Both the position numbers and the translations under genes were made by a program. 64,000 bases of DNA. Source: Ruegeria pomeroyi (lineage in GTDB: Bacteria; Pseudomonadota; Alphaproteobacteria; Rhodobacterales; Rhodobacteraceae). The notes beneath the pieces were generated by a model. It had not been told where the DNA came from. It searched no databases and was given only the letters and a program-made list of their open reading frames with translations. Positions 43,953-52,938 of this stretch are shown piece after piece (position 1 is the stretch's first letter; the number at the start of each line of letters is the position of its first letter). Location: assembly GCF_021405525.1 (NCBI RefSeq), contig NZ_JAGQAG010000001.1, positions 3,038,001-3,102,000 on the forward strand, given 5' to 3'.

Positions 43953-44984
43953 ATGGACGCAATCATCCTGCAAATTCTGAACGGGCTCGACAAGGGCTCT
44001 GCCTATGCGCTGATTGCGCTGGGACTTACACTGATCTTCGGGACGCTGGGCGTCGTCAACTTTGCCCACGGGGCGCTGTTCATGATTGGCGCCTTCTGCG
44101 CTGTGACGGTACAACGGCTTCTCAATCTGAGCTTTCAGACCGTGGACGAGACCCAGAAGGACTTTCTGGGCAACCCGCTGAAGGTCGACACCCCCTATGT
44201 CGAAGCCTGGTTCGGCCCCGAGATCGGCGCCGCGATCATCGACTGGTCAGTGCCACTTGCGCTGGTTTTCGCCATCCCGATCATGCTCGCTGTCGGCTAT
44301 GCGATGGAGCGTGGCCTGATCAAGCATTTCTACAAGCGTCCCCATGCAGACCAGATCCTGGTGACCTTTGGCCTGGCCATCGTCCTCCAGGAAATCATCA
44401 AGTATTTCTTCGGCGCCAACCCGATCCAGACGCCGGAACCCTCGGCACTCAAGGGTTCGCTCGATATCGGGCTGATGCTGGGCTTTGACCCGAACGCGAT
44501 CATCTATCCCATCTGGCGCCTCGTCTATTTCACCTTCTCTGTGGTGATCATCGGCGGTGTCTTCGCCTTTCTGCAATTCACCACCTTCGGCATGGTGGTG
44601 CGCGCGGGCATGGCGGATCGCGAGACCGTGGGCCTGTTGGGCATCAATATCGACAAGCGGTTCACCATCATGTTCGGCATCGCCGCCGGTGTGGCCGGTC
44701 TGGCGGGTGTCATGTACGGGCCGCTCAACCCGCCCAACTATCACATGGGCATGGATTTCCTGGTGCTCAGCTTCGTCGTCGTCGTGGTCGGCGGCATGGG
44801 CAGCCTGCCGGGCGCCGTCGCGGCCGGGTTCCTGCTGGGTGTGCTGGAAAGCTTTGCCTCGACCACCTGGGCCACCACCACCATCCCGGGCATCAACCAG
44901 ATCATCATCTATCTGGTCGCAATCATCATTCTGCTGACCCGTCCTCGGGGCCTTATGGGCCGCAAGGGCGTGATGGAGGACTAA
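43953..44984 (+). CDS. livH: ABC permease, LivH type
   Basis: This 343-residue protein has about eight hydrophobic segments and the LivH signatures MDAIILQILNGLDKGSAYALIALGLTLIFGTLGVVNFAHGALFMIGAF (cited in parts) at the N-terminus, and RAGMADRETVGLLGINIDKRFTIMFGIAAGVAGLAGV, the EAA-like loop, in the second half. The start at 43953 has GGTGGGGA upstream. It begins 104 bases after the binding protein and is followed by livM after 3 bases. Confidence 0.93.
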   Translation: MDAIILQILNGLDKGSAYALIALGLTLIFGTLGVVNFAHGALFMIGAFCAVTVQRLLNLSFQTVDETQKDFLGNPLKVDTPYVEAWFGPEIGAAIIDWSVPLALVFAIPIMLAVGYAMERGLIKHFYKRPHADQILVTFGLAIVLQEIIKYFFGANPIQTPEPSALKGSLDIGLMLGFDPNAIIYPIWRLVYFTFSVVIIGGVFAFLQFTTFGMVVRAGMADRETVGLLGINIDKRFTIMFGIAAGVAGLAGVMYGPLNPPNYHMGMDFLVLSFVVVVVGGMGSLPGAVAAGFLLGVLESFASTTWATTTIPGINQIIIYLVAIIILLTRPRGLMGRKGVMED

Positions 44985-44987
44985 CCC

Positions 44988-46190
44988 ATGCTGGGACTGG
45001 ACAAGAAAGACACTTCGCTTCTGATCATCGTGGCGATCCTCACCCTGCTGGCACCGTTCATCCTGAACCCGTTTCCCGCAGGCAGTGCCATGGCACAGTT
45101 CAACGCGGGCTATCCCGATCTGATGCAGCGGTTCGTGATCTTCGGCATCTTCGCCATCGGCTTCAACATCCTGTTCGGCCTGACCGGCTATCTCAGCTTC
45201 GGCCACGCGGCCTTTCTGGGCGTCGGCTCCTATTCGGCCGTATGGATGTTCAAGCTGCTCAGTTACAACGTGATCCCGGCCATCGCGCTGAGTGTCGTCG
45301 TGGCCGCGCTGTTCGCGCTGCTGATCGGTTATGTCAGCCTGCGCCGCTCGGGCATCTACTTTTCGATCCTGACGCTGGCCTTTGCGCAGATGAGTTTTGC
45401 GCTGGCCTATTCGGTGCTGTCGAACCCCAAGTTCAACCTGACCAACGGGGAAACCGGGCTTCAGGTCTATGCGGATGACCCGCAAATCTTCCACCGTGAC
45501 AGCCTGCCCGACATGCCGCATCTGTTTGGTCTGTCGATGCGTTCGACCTACAAGCTCGACATCGGCGCCTGGAGCTTTGACTTCAACGTGGGCTATTACC
45601 TGTGCGCCGTGATCATGATGGTCATGTTCTACCTTGCCATCCGCATCTTCCGCTCGCCCTTCGGCATGATGCTGCGGGCGGTGAAATCGAACCAGCAGCG
45701 CATGAACTATACCGGCCTTAATCCGCGTCCCTACACTCTGGCCGCGTTCGTCATCTCGGGCATGTATGCCGGTCTGGCTGGTGGCCTGATGGCGGCGATG
45801 GACCCGCTGGCGGGCGCCGAGCGGATGCAGTGGACCGCGAGCGGCGAGGTGGTGCTGATGACCATCCTCGGCGGTGCGGGAACCCTGATCGGGCCGGTTC
45901 TGGGAGCGGGCTTCATCAAGTATTTCGAGAACATCTTCTCGAAGATCAACGACACCATCCTGCACCAGTGGTTCAGCTTCCTGCCCGACGGGATCGAGGA
46001 CTTCATGGTCTTCATCGTGCACCCGTTCATCGGCAAGGGCTGGCACCTGACGCTGGGTATCCTGTTCATGCTGGTGGTGATCTTCCTGCCCGGTGGCCTT
46101 GTGGAAGGCGGCCAGAGGCTGGGCAACTGGCTGCGCAACCGGGGCAAGCGCTCGGGTGAGGCCAAGACCAAGCACGAGCCTGCGGAATAA
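44988..46190 (+). CDS. livM: ABC permease, LivM type
   Basis: This 400-residue protein has about nine hydrophobic segments. LivM hallmarks are [26 protein letters not shown] near residue 55 and [41 protein letters not shown], which contains the ATPase-contacting loop. It forms the membrane unit with LivH. It starts 3 bases after livH and livG begins 12 bases after it. Confidence 0.93.
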   Translation: MLGLDKKDTSLLIIVAILTLLAPFILNPFPAGSAMAQFNAGYPDLMQRFVIFGIFAIGFNILFGLTGYLSFGHAAFLGVGSYSAVWMFKLLSYNVIPAIALSVVVAALFALLIGYVSLRRSGIYFSILTLAFAQMSFALAYSVLSNPKFNLTNGETGLQVYADDPQIFHRDSLPDMPHLFGLSMRSTYKLDIGAWSFDFNVGYYLCAVIMMVMFYLAIRIFRSPFGMMLRAVKSNQQRMNYTGLNPRPYTLAAFVISGMYAGLAGGLMAAMDPLAGAERMQWTASGEVVLMTILGGAGTLIGPVLGAGFIKYFENIFSKINDTILHQWFSFLPDGIEDFMVFIVHPFIGKGWHLTLGILFMLVVIFLPGGLVEGGQRLGNWLRNRGKRSGEAKTKHEPAE

Positions 46191-46202
46191 GGAGCCGGGA
46201 TC

Positions 46203-46958
46203 ATGGGAATTCTCGAAGTCAAGAATGTGGGCAAGCGGTTCGGTGGTCTTCAGGCGCTGTCCGATGTCAACCTGAGCGTGGCCGAAAACACCGTTCACGC
46301 CATCATCGGACCGAATGGCGCGGGCAAGTCCACCTTGCTCAACTGCCTGGTCGGCAAACTGATCCCGGATAGCGGCAGCGTCATGTTCGACGGCCAGTCC
46401 GTTCTGGGACGCGCCCCCTACGAGATCAATCAGATGGGCATCAGCCGCGTGTTCCAGACGCCAGAGATCTTTGGCGATCTGACGGTTCTGGAAAACATGA
46501 TGATCCCCTGTTTCGCCAAACGGGACGGCGCGTTCGAGTTGAACGCGCTGCCCGCGGTAAGCCAGCAGAAAGACGTCGTGGACCAGGCCATGCACATGCT
46601 GGAAGAGATGCGGATGGCCGACAAGCGTCATATGCATGCCGCCGCCATGTCGCGCGGCGACAAACGGCGCCTGGAGATCGGTATGTGCCTGAGCCAGGAA
46701 CCCCGCCTGCTGCTGCTGGATGAACCGACCGCGGGCATGGCACGGGCCGATACCAACAATACCATCGACCTGCTCAAGCAGATCAAACAGGAACGCGACA
46801 TCACCATCGCCATCATCGAACATGACATGCATGTGGTGTTCAGCCTGGCCGAGCGGATCACCGTTCTGGCCCAAGGCACGCCCCTGGTCGAGGACACGCC
46901 GGAAAACATCAAGGGTCATCCGAAGGTGCGCGAAGCCTATCTGGGCGAAAGTGCGTAA
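46203..46958 (+). CDS. livG: ABC ATPase, LivG type
   Basis: This 251-residue ATPase has Walker A GPNGAGKST (residues about 36-44), the signature region MSRGDKRRLEIG in place of LSGGxxR, Walker B LLLLDEPTAGM and the switch histidine in IEHDMHVVF. The GDKRRLEIG variant is common among LivG proteins. It energises the LivHM permease. A nested stem-loop lies between it and livF. Confidence 0.94.
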   Translation: MGILEVKNVGKRFGGLQALSDVNLSVAENTVHAIIGPNGAGKSTLLNCLVGKLIPDSGSVMFDGQSVLGRAPYEINQMGISRVFQTPEIFGDLTVLENMMIPCFAKRDGAFELNALPAVSQQKDVVDQAMHMLEEMRMADKRHMHAAAMSRGDKRRLEIGMCLSQEPRLLLLDEPTAGMARADTNNTIDLLKQIKQERDITIAIIEHDMHVVFSLAERITVLAQGTPLVEDTPENIKGHPKVREAYLGESA

Positions 46959-46967
46959 GGGAGTGCG

Positions 46968-47014
46968 TCACTCATCCCCAAAACCGGGAACCGGTTTTCG
47001 GACAAGATGAGTGA
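46968..47014. promoter_or_regulatory. Nested stem-loop between livG and livF
   Basis: An inner perfect stem AAAACCGG (46980-46987) / CCGGTTTT (46991-46998) with loop GAA lies within an outer stem TCACTCATC (46968-46976) / GATGAGTGA (47006-47014). The outer arms flank the livF ribosome binding site (about 47016-47021), so folding could affect livF translation. It lies in a 69-base gap. Confidence 0.6.
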
Positions 47015-47027
47015 GAAAGGATAAACC

Positions 47028-47783
47028 ATGAACGTAAAACCCGATTTCTCCAAGAACGCCAATCAGGCCACCACGGCGCCCGCCTTTCTGTCGGTCTGGG
47101 ACATGCATGCCTATTACGGCGAAAGCTACATCGTGCAAGGCGTGAATTTCAACGTGCACGAGGGCGAGATTCTGGCGCTCTTGGGCCGCAACGGGGCGGG
47201 CAAGACCTCGACCCTGCGCTCGATCGCGCGCACCGGATCTCCGATGGTGACCCATGGCGAGATCTGGCTGGACCATCAGCCGCTGCACAACATGACCAGC
47301 TACGAGGCCGCGCAGGCCGGGCTGGGACTTGTCCCCGAGGATCGCCGGATCATCCCCGGACTGACAGTCGAAGAGAATCTGCAACTGGCCCAGATCGCGC
47401 CGCCGATCGGTTGGTCGATCGACCGGCTCTACGACCTGTTCCCGCGCCTGGGCGAGCGGCGCAAGCAGGAGGGTGTCACGCTTTCGGGCGGCGAACAGCA
47501 GATGCTGGCCATTGCCCGCGCGCTGGCCCGCGATATCAAGGTGCTGCTGCTAGACGAGCCCTATGAGGGGCTGGCGCCGGTCATCGTGGACGAGATCGAA
47601 AAGACCCTTGTCCACATCAAGGAACAGGGCATGACCACGATCATCGTCGAACAGAACGCGGTGCGGGCGCTGGAACTGGCCGACCGCGCGGTGATCCTGG
47701 ATACCGGCACGATCGTCTTTGACGGCAGCGCCGCCGAAGTGCTCGGAAACGCCGAACTGCGGTCCGAGTATCTGGCGATCTGA
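47028..47783 (+). CDS. livF: ABC ATPase, LivF type
   Basis: This 251-residue ATPase has Walker A GRNGAGKTS (residues about 46-54), signature LSGGEQQML, Walker B VLLLDEPYEGL and the switch histidine replaced by the family's Gln (IIVEQNAVRALELADRA). Unusually for LivF it has a roughly 17-residue N-terminal extension (MNVKPDFSKNANQATTAP) before the ABC core. AAAGGATAAACC precedes the ATG. A rho-independent terminator follows at 47833. Confidence 0.94.
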   Translation: MNVKPDFSKNANQATTAPAFLSVWDMHAYYGESYIVQGVNFNVHEGEILALLGRNGAGKTSTLRSIARTGSPMVTHGEIWLDHQPLHNMTSYEAAQAGLGLVPEDRRIIPGLTVEENLQLAQIAPPIGWSIDRLYDLFPRLGERRKQEGVTLSGGEQQMLAIARALARDIKVLLLDEPYEGLAPVIVDEIEKTLVHIKEQGMTTIIVEQNAVRALELADRAVILDTGTIVFDGSAAEVLGNAELRSEYLAI

Positions 47784-47832
47784 CTTCACACTCCCCGTCG
47801 TGCAGGGCTATCAGCCCCTGCCGATACCTGCG

Positions 47833-47861
47833 ACCGGCCCCACAGGGCCGGTTCTTTTTTT
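47833..47861 (+). terminator. Rho-independent terminator of the liv operon
   Basis: A perfect 8-bp stem ACCGGCCC (47833-47840) / GGGCCGGT (47845-47852), loop CACA, is followed by TCTTTTTTT. It lies 50 bases after the livF stop. Confidence 0.9.
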
Positions 47862-47873
47862 GCGTGGTGGAGA

Positions 47874-47941
47874 CCGTTTTCCGGCACGGAAAACGGCCAG
47901 GAAAAGGACTTTTCCTGGTCGGAAATTCCCAATTTCCGACC
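47874..47941. repeat. Three tandem perfect hairpins (family B)
   Basis: Hairpin 1 has arms CCGTTTTCCG (47874-47883) and CGGAAAACGG (47887-47896), loop GCA, identical over 23 bases to 18697-18719. Hairpin 2 has CCAGGAAAAG (47897-47906) and CTTTTCCTGG (47909-47918). Hairpin 3 has GGTCGGAAATT (47917-47927) and AATTTCCGACC (47931-47941). They lie between the liv terminator and the glycosyltransferase gene and leave no room for a second terminator, so a role beyond termination is likely. Confidence 0.8.
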
Positions 47942-47977
47942 CTTGCCCGAAAGGTCCGCGCCTGCCTAAATGAGCGC

Positions 47978-48844
47978 ATGAAAATATGTGCGATCACCAT
48001 GGTTTACCGCGATCACTGGGCGCTGGGTCAATGGTACCGGCACTTTGCACGCCAATTGGGCGCCGAGCATCTTTACGTGGTGGCCCATGGCGCCGACCCC
48101 GAGATTGCCCGCATCTGTCCCGGCGCCAGCATCCTGACCATCCCGCGCGACGATCTCAGCCGGTTCGACACCCGTCGGGGCGACATGCTCAACGCCTTTC
48201 AGAACGGGCTGAACCAGATTTACGACTGGGTGATCCGCACCGACGCGGATGAACTGATCTGCCTCGACCCAGAGCGCTTCGACGGTTTCGCCGATTTCTT
48301 CGCCCGCCAGCGTCGCAGCGCCGTTTTTTCCCTGGGACTGAATCTAGGCGAACGGGCCGAGGACGCCACGCTGCAAGGGGATGAACCGGTCCTGAACCAT
48401 CGCCAGAGCGCGGTCTTCACCGGCAACTATTCCAAGGCCTGGGCGGTGCGCAACAGGATCGGTCTCAAGGCGCACGGGGTGCAGCTGCGACCGGTACGGG
48501 TCGAGAGCTTCCCCTTCATCATGCCGCGCGGTGTCTATCTGGTGCATCTGAAATACGCCAACAGCGCCGCACTGGCGCGTGCGGCGGAACACCGGCGAGA
48601 GGTGGCAGACCAGCCGGGCCTGGGTAATCCCGGCCAGGCCTGGCTCAACCCCGGCACCGACAGCCGCCGTTTCTTCAAACAGTTCGAGGCGCTGCCGGAG
48701 CTGCCCTGGGACGAGGCCGAGCCGCGCGCCTATGCCGATATCTCGACCGAACCGGTGCGCGAGACAGGTCCCGGCGTGGTCCGCGCGCGCCGGGACACGC
48801 CGCGCATCCGCACCCGCCTGCCTGACTGGTTCAGCGCGCTCTGA
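47978..48844 (+). CDS. Family 2-like glycosyltransferase
   Basis: This 288-residue protein begins MKICAITMVYRDHWALGQWYRHFARQLGAEHLYVVAHG, like the N-terminal strand and helix of GT-A enzymes of the family-2 type, and has the metal-binding motif region WVIRTDADELI (residues about 79-89, DxD within). It lacks signal or membrane segments. Sugar and acceptor are unknown. The start at 47978 is the family start; the open frame extends upstream through the hairpin repeats without a ribosome binding site. It is convergent with the SDR gene (1 base between stops). Confidence 0.75.
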   Translation: MKICAITMVYRDHWALGQWYRHFARQLGAEHLYVVAHGADPEIARICPGASILTIPRDDLSRFDTRRGDMLNAFQNGLNQIYDWVIRTDADELICLDPERFDGFADFFARQRRSAVFSLGLNLGERAEDATLQGDEPVLNHRQSAVFTGNYSKAWAVRNRIGLKAHGVQLRPVRVESFPFIMPRGVYLVHLKYANSAALARAAEHRREVADQPGLGNPGQAWLNPGTDSRRFFKQFEALPELPWDEAEPRAYADISTEPVRETGPGVVRARRDTPRIRTRLPDWFSAL

Positions 48845-48845
48845 C

Positions 48846-49649
48846 CTATTGCGCGGTCCAGCCGCCATCCACCGGGATCGCGGCCCCGGTCACGTTATGG
48901 GCGGCAGGCGCGCAAAGCCACAGCGCCAGCGCCCCGATCTCGGCAGGGTCCGAGGCCCGGCGCGAGGGCTGTTTCTCGGCCATCAGATCGGCCATAGCCG
49001 CCTCGCGATCGGCGCCTAGCGCCGCCATCCTCGCGGCGATCTGCGGCTCGAGAATGGCGGTTTCGGTCCAACCCGGGCAGATGCAATTCACGGTCACACC
49101 GCCCCGGCCCCGATCACCAAGCGCCGCATATTCCAGCGCCGCCACTTTGCTCAGCCCGATCAGCCCGTGCTTGGCCGCCACATAGGGCGCCTTCTCGACC
49201 GAGCCCACCAGACCGTGCACCGAGGCGATGTTGATCACCCGGCCATAGCCGCGCTCGGCCATGGCGGGCATGGCGGCCTGCATGGTGTAGAAGGCGGCGC
49301 TCAGATTGACGGACAGGATCGTCTCCCAGGTCTCGCCCGCCATCTGGGCCAGCGGCCCGGTGCGCTGGATACCCGCATTGTTGACCAGGATATCGGCGCC
49401 ACCCCAATGGGCCACCTCGCGCATCAGCGTGGCGATCTGGCCAGGGTCGCGCAGGTCGCCGGCAAAGAACCGCGCCTCGGGCGCGCCCGCCGCGCGCATC
49501 GCAGCACAGGCCGCCTCGGCCTCACCCGCGTCGGCCAGCCCGTGCACCGCGATGCGGGCACCGGCCCCCGCCAGCACCTTGGCAATCGCCAGCCCGATGC
49601 CCTGGACCGAGCCGGACACCAGCGCCGTTTTTCCACTCAGATCGGTCAT
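48846..49649 (-). CDS. 3-hydroxybutyrate dehydrogenase-like SDR
   Basis: This 267-residue short-chain dehydrogenase has the NAD-binding motif VSGSVQGIGLAIAKVLAGAG (residues about 10-29), NNAGIQ, the catalytic Ser in INIASVHGLVGSVEKA, and Tyr-Lys in YVAAKHGLIGLSK, followed by CICPGWTETAILEPQI. The ASVHGLV...PYVAAKHG pattern is like PHB-type 3-hydroxybutyrate dehydrogenases. It is the last gene of an operon with a thiolase and an acyl-CoA ligase, with an ATGA overlap at 49646, so 3-hydroxyacyl metabolism is likely. The substrate is not proven. Confidence 0.82.
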   Translation of the reverse strand: MTDLSGKTALVSGSVQGIGLAIAKVLAGAGARIAVHGLADAGEAEAACAAMRAAGAPEARFFAGDLRDPGQIATLMREVAHWGGADILVNNAGIQRTGPLAQMAGETWETILSVNLSAAFYTMQAAMPAMAERGYGRVINIASVHGLVGSVEKAPYVAAKHGLIGLSKVAALEYAALGDRGRGGVTVNCICPGWTETAILEPQIAARMAALGADREAAMADLMAEKQPSRRASDPAEIGALALWLCAPAAHNVTGAAIPVDGGWTAQ

Positions 49650-51154
49650 CCCTCGTCCTCCAGCATCCGGCGCAGTTCGGTCTTGAGAACCTTGCCGTAA
49701 TTGTTCTTGGGCAGCTCCGGCAGCCAGCGATAGTGTTTGGGCCGCTTGAACCGCGCGATATTTCGGGTGCAGAGCGCGTCAAGCTCTGCCGCCTCGGCCT
49801 CACCCACCACAAAGGCCACCACCTCCTCGCCCCAGTCCGGATGGGGCCGGCCCACGACCGAGGCCTCGCGCACCAGCGGATGGGTCAGCAAGACCTCCTC
49901 GACCTCGCGGGGATAGATGTTCGATCCACCCGAGATGATCAGATCCTTGGAGCGGTCCTGAAGCGTCAGATACCCATCCGCGTCCAGAAACCCCATGTCT
50001 CCGGTCATCAACCAGCCGTCGCGCAAAGCCTTGGCACTTGCCTGCGGATTGCGCCAGTACCCCGGCATCACCACGTCGCCGCGCACCATCACCTCGCCGG
50101 TCTGGCCCGGCGGCAGCGGCGCCCCATCCCCATCCCCGATGCGCAAAGCGACCGGGGATTGCGCGCGCCCGACGCTGGCCAGCCGCGCCTGCCAGCGCGG
50201 GTGGTTACGGTCGGTCACGTCATGGCGCGACAGGGCGGTGATGCCCATCGGGCATTCGCCCTGACCATAGATCTGCACGAAGATCGGCCCGAAATGGTCG
50301 ACCGCCTCGACGATATCGGCCAGATACATCGGCCCACCCGCATAGACCACGGTGCGCAGCCCCTCGCCGGTTTCTCCGCTGGCGCGGGCCTGCTCGGTCA
50401 TCCGCTTGACCATGGTGGGCGCTGCAAACATCTGCACCCGGCAGAAATGGCGCGCCAGATCGAAGATCTCGCCCGGGTCGAACCCGCCCGAGGCCGGGCA
50501 GACATGGCGGGCCCCGCGCAGCACATGCACCATGTTGTAGAGCCCGGCGCCATGGCTCATCGGGGCGGCATAAAGCACCGTATCCTCAGGCGTGACCGGG
50601 TCAACATCCACCGGATAGGCAAGCGAGACCGCCATCAGCATCCGGTGGGTGATCATCACCCCCTTGGGCCTGCCCGTGGTGCCCGAGGTGTAGAAGAGCC
50701 AGGCCAGATCGGTGGGATCACATTGCGCCGGGGCCGCGACCGGGTCGGCGGCAAGGATCACGGCCAACCCGGCCGCGCCCGTCTCGACAATGCGGCCCGG
50801 TGCCTGGGCCGCGTGCAGGGCGGCGGCCAGATCGGGCGTGGCAAAGGTGATCGTGGTTTCGGAGTCGGCAAGGATATAGGCCGCCTCGCGCCCGTGCAGT
50901 TTGGCATTGATCGGGACCGCCGCGGCCCCGGCATACCAGATGCCATATTGCAGGATCAGATAATCGGGGCTGTTGCCCATGAACAGCGCGACGCGGTCGC
51001 CCGGCGCCACGCCCTGCCCCCGCAGCCAGCCCGCCACCCGCGCGGCGCGGTCGTGAAACCCCGCGTAATCGGCCACCAGATCACGCCCGAGAAACAGCGC
51101 CGGGCGCTCGCCGCCCGCCTGCGCCTGCCGCGCCAGCCAGAGGCCGATATTCAT
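49646..51154 (-). CDS. AMP-forming acyl-CoA synthetase
   Basis: This 502-residue adenylate-forming enzyme has the AMP motif LFYTSGTTGRPKGVMITHR (residues about 150-168), IYGQGECPMGITAL, DRSKDLIISGGSNIYPREVEEVL and the catalytic lysine region LPKNNYGKVLKTELRR. It makes an acyl-CoA from a carboxylic acid, ATP and CoA. The chain length cannot be read. It overlaps the thiolase stop and the SDR start by ATGA on each side, so the three are a tight operon. Confidence 0.9.
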   Translation of the reverse strand: MNIGLWLARQAQAGGERPALFLGRDLVADYAGFHDRAARVAGWLRGQGVAPGDRVALFMGNSPDYLILQYGIWYAGAAAVPINAKLHGREAAYILADSETTITFATPDLAAALHAAQAPGRIVETGAAGLAVILAADPVAAPAQCDPTDLAWLFYTSGTTGRPKGVMITHRMLMAVSLAYPVDVDPVTPEDTVLYAAPMSHGAGLYNMVHVLRGARHVCPASGGFDPGEIFDLARHFCRVQMFAAPTMVKRMTEQARASGETGEGLRTVVYAGGPMYLADIVEAVDHFGPIFVQIYGQGECPMGITALSRHDVTDRNHPRWQARLASVGRAQSPVALRIGDGDGAPLPPGQTGEVMVRGDVVMPGYWRNPQASAKALRDGWLMTGDMGFLDADGYLTLQDRSKDLIISGGSNIYPREVEEVLLTHPLVREASVVGRPHPDWGEEVVAFVVGEAEAAELDALCTRNIARFKRPKHYRWLPELPKNNYGKVLKTELRRMLEDEG

Positions 51155-52311
51155 GCCTTGACCGGTTCCAGGATCGAGGCGTAGTTGGCGACCCCCGATC
51201 CCCCCATGTTGAAGACCAGCCCCAGTTCAGCACCCGGATGCTGCATCGCATCCGCCTGCCCCAGCACCTGACGCGCGATGAGCGCATGCATGGATACACC
51301 GGTGGCGCCGACCGGGTGCCCCTTGGCCTTGAGCCCGCCCGACAGGTTCACCGGCAGCCGCCCGCCGGCATGGACAACACCGCCCTCGAGCAAATCGCTG
51401 GCATGACCATGGGCGGCCAGCCCCATCGCCTCGTAGATCAGCAACTCGGCGATGGTGAAACAGTCATGAACCTCGGCCACGTCAATGTCGCTGACGGTGA
51501 CCCCGGCCCGGTCATAGGCGCGGTGGATCGCCCGGCGCGGCCCCTCGAAGGCCAGCAGATCGCGCTGCGACATCGGCATGATGTCATTCACCTGCGCTAC
51601 GCCGCGCAGCCGCGCGGCCTTGGCCACGTCACCCAGCATATCGTCGGCCACCAGCACGAGTGCCGCCGCCCCGTCCGAGACCAGCGAACAGTCGGTCTTT
51701 TTCAGGGGCGCGGCGATGATCGGGTTGCGATCGGACACCTCGGCGCAGAACGCCTCGTCCAGCGGTTTTTGCAACTGCGCCAGCGGGTTGTTGACAGAAT
51801 TGCCGTGGTTCTTGGCGGCAATCCGGGCCAGCGCCCGGCTGTGATCGCCATACCGGTCGAAATAGGCCTGCGCAAATTGCGCAAAGACACCCGGAAAGGA
51901 CAGGCCCGCCTCTTCCTTTTGATACGCCGCATGGCCAAGGGCCGCGGCCACTTCGGCGGTGGGCAGATGGGTCATCTTTTCCACCCCGATCACCAACGCC
52001 ACCCGCGCCTCGCCCGACAGGATCGCCTGACGCGCCGCAAATACCGCAGCCGAACCCGACGCGCAGGCATTCTCCAACCGGGTCGCGGGTTTGAAACGCA
52101 GCGCCGGATCGATGCTCATCGCCAGCGAGGAGGGAAAGCCGTCCCCCACCAGCCCGGCATTGAAATGACCCACCCATATGCCGTCGACCGCCTCGGCGCC
52201 AATGCCGGAATCGGCCAGAGCCTCGCGCCCGGCGGCGGTGATCATGTCCTCGACCGACATGTCTGTCAGCTTGCCGAACTTGGTATGCCCCCAGCCCGCG
52301 ATGGAAACCAT
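51151..52311 (-). CDS. SCP2-type thiolase-family protein
   Basis: This 386-residue protein has the thiolase fold: nucleophile Cys83 in RLENACASGSAAV, AEVHDCFTIAELL, and the histidine motif GGLKAKGHPVGATG. The C-terminal cysteine of classic thiolases (CxGGG) is replaced by NMGGSGVANYASIL, as in the SCP2-thiolase-like subgroup. The start at 52311 has GGAGGA upstream and is 90 bases from the divergent PAS-LuxR gene. It probably works with the co-transcribed ligase and dehydrogenase on an acyl-CoA of unknown chain. Confidence 0.87.
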   Translation of the reverse strand: MVSIAGWGHTKFGKLTDMSVEDMITAAGREALADSGIGAEAVDGIWVGHFNAGLVGDGFPSSLAMSIDPALRFKPATRLENACASGSAAVFAARQAILSGEARVALVIGVEKMTHLPTAEVAAALGHAAYQKEEAGLSFPGVFAQFAQAYFDRYGDHSRALARIAAKNHGNSVNNPLAQLQKPLDEAFCAEVSDRNPIIAAPLKKTDCSLVSDGAAALVLVADDMLGDVAKAARLRGVAQVNDIMPMSQRDLLAFEGPRRAIHRAYDRAGVTVSDIDVAEVHDCFTIAELLIYEAMGLAAHGHASDLLEGGVVHAGGRLPVNLSGGLKAKGHPVGATGVSMHALIARQVLGQADAMQHPGAELGLVFNMGGSGVANYASILEPVKA

Positions 52312-52401
52312 GGTCCGTCCTCCCCAAAAGATCTGTGTCAAATCCTGCCAAGACGCAGCTTTCGCTTCAATTCCGTAGAAATACCCGTCACCATACGCGG
52401 C

Positions 52402-52938
52402 ATGAGTGACCCCGGCTTCGAATATGCACCTATCGGTCTGGTAGAGCTGGAAAACCGCGTCATCCGGCGGTGCAACCTGCATTTCGCTAGCATGTTCGGC
52501 GGGCAGGAAAGCGACTATCGCGACATGCCGCTGCTCAGGCTCTATCCCAGTCACGAGGATTTCGAGCGCATCGGCAAGCGCGGCCTGCAGGCCATGCGCG
52601 AGACCGGTTATTACACTGACGAACGCATCATGCGCCGCCGCGATGGCGATCTGTTCTGGTGCCGGGCGCGCGGCAAATCGCTGACGCCCGACGACCCGTT
52701 CCGCCATGGGATCTGGAGTTTTGCCGACATCTCGGAAGAACGACGTGTGGTCGAACTGACCCCGCGCGAGCGCGAGGTGGCGCTGCTGACCTGCCGGGGC
52801 CTGTCGGCCAAGGAGGTGGGCGCGGAACTGGGACTCAGTTATCGCACCATCGAGGCCCATCGCGCCCGGTTGCTGCAAAAATTCGGCGCCCGCAAGCTGC
52901 CGGAACTGGTGGCGAAACTCTCCGGAATGCCGCTTTGA
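52402..52938 (+). CDS. PAS-LuxR transcription regulator
   Basis: This 178-residue protein has an N-terminal PAS-like domain (GLVELENRVIRRCNLHFASMFGG at 12-34, DERIMRRRDGDLFWCRARGKSL near 73-95) and a C-terminal LuxR helix-turn-helix (LTPREREVALLTCRGLSAKEVGAELGLSYRTIEAHRARLLQKFGARKLPELV, residues about 119-170). It resembles single-component PAS-LuxR regulators. It is divergent from the thiolase operon and probably controls it through a small-molecule or redox signal. Confidence 0.87.
   Translation: MSDPGFEYAPIGLVELENRVIRRCNLHFASMFGGQESDYRDMPLLRLYPSHEDFERIGKRGLQAMRETGYYTDERIMRRRDGDLFWCRARGKSLTPDDPFRHGIWSFADISEERRVVELTPREREVALLTCRGLSAKEVGAELGLSYRTIEAHRARLLQKFGARKLPELVAKLSGMPL

Noticed and set aside
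44247-46919. An 890-codon open frame antisense to livH, livM and livG
   Set aside because: It is opposite three well-supported ABC genes; its translation is rich in His, Gln, Asp and Arg with no domain pattern, as expected from the antisense of GC-rich coding DNA.
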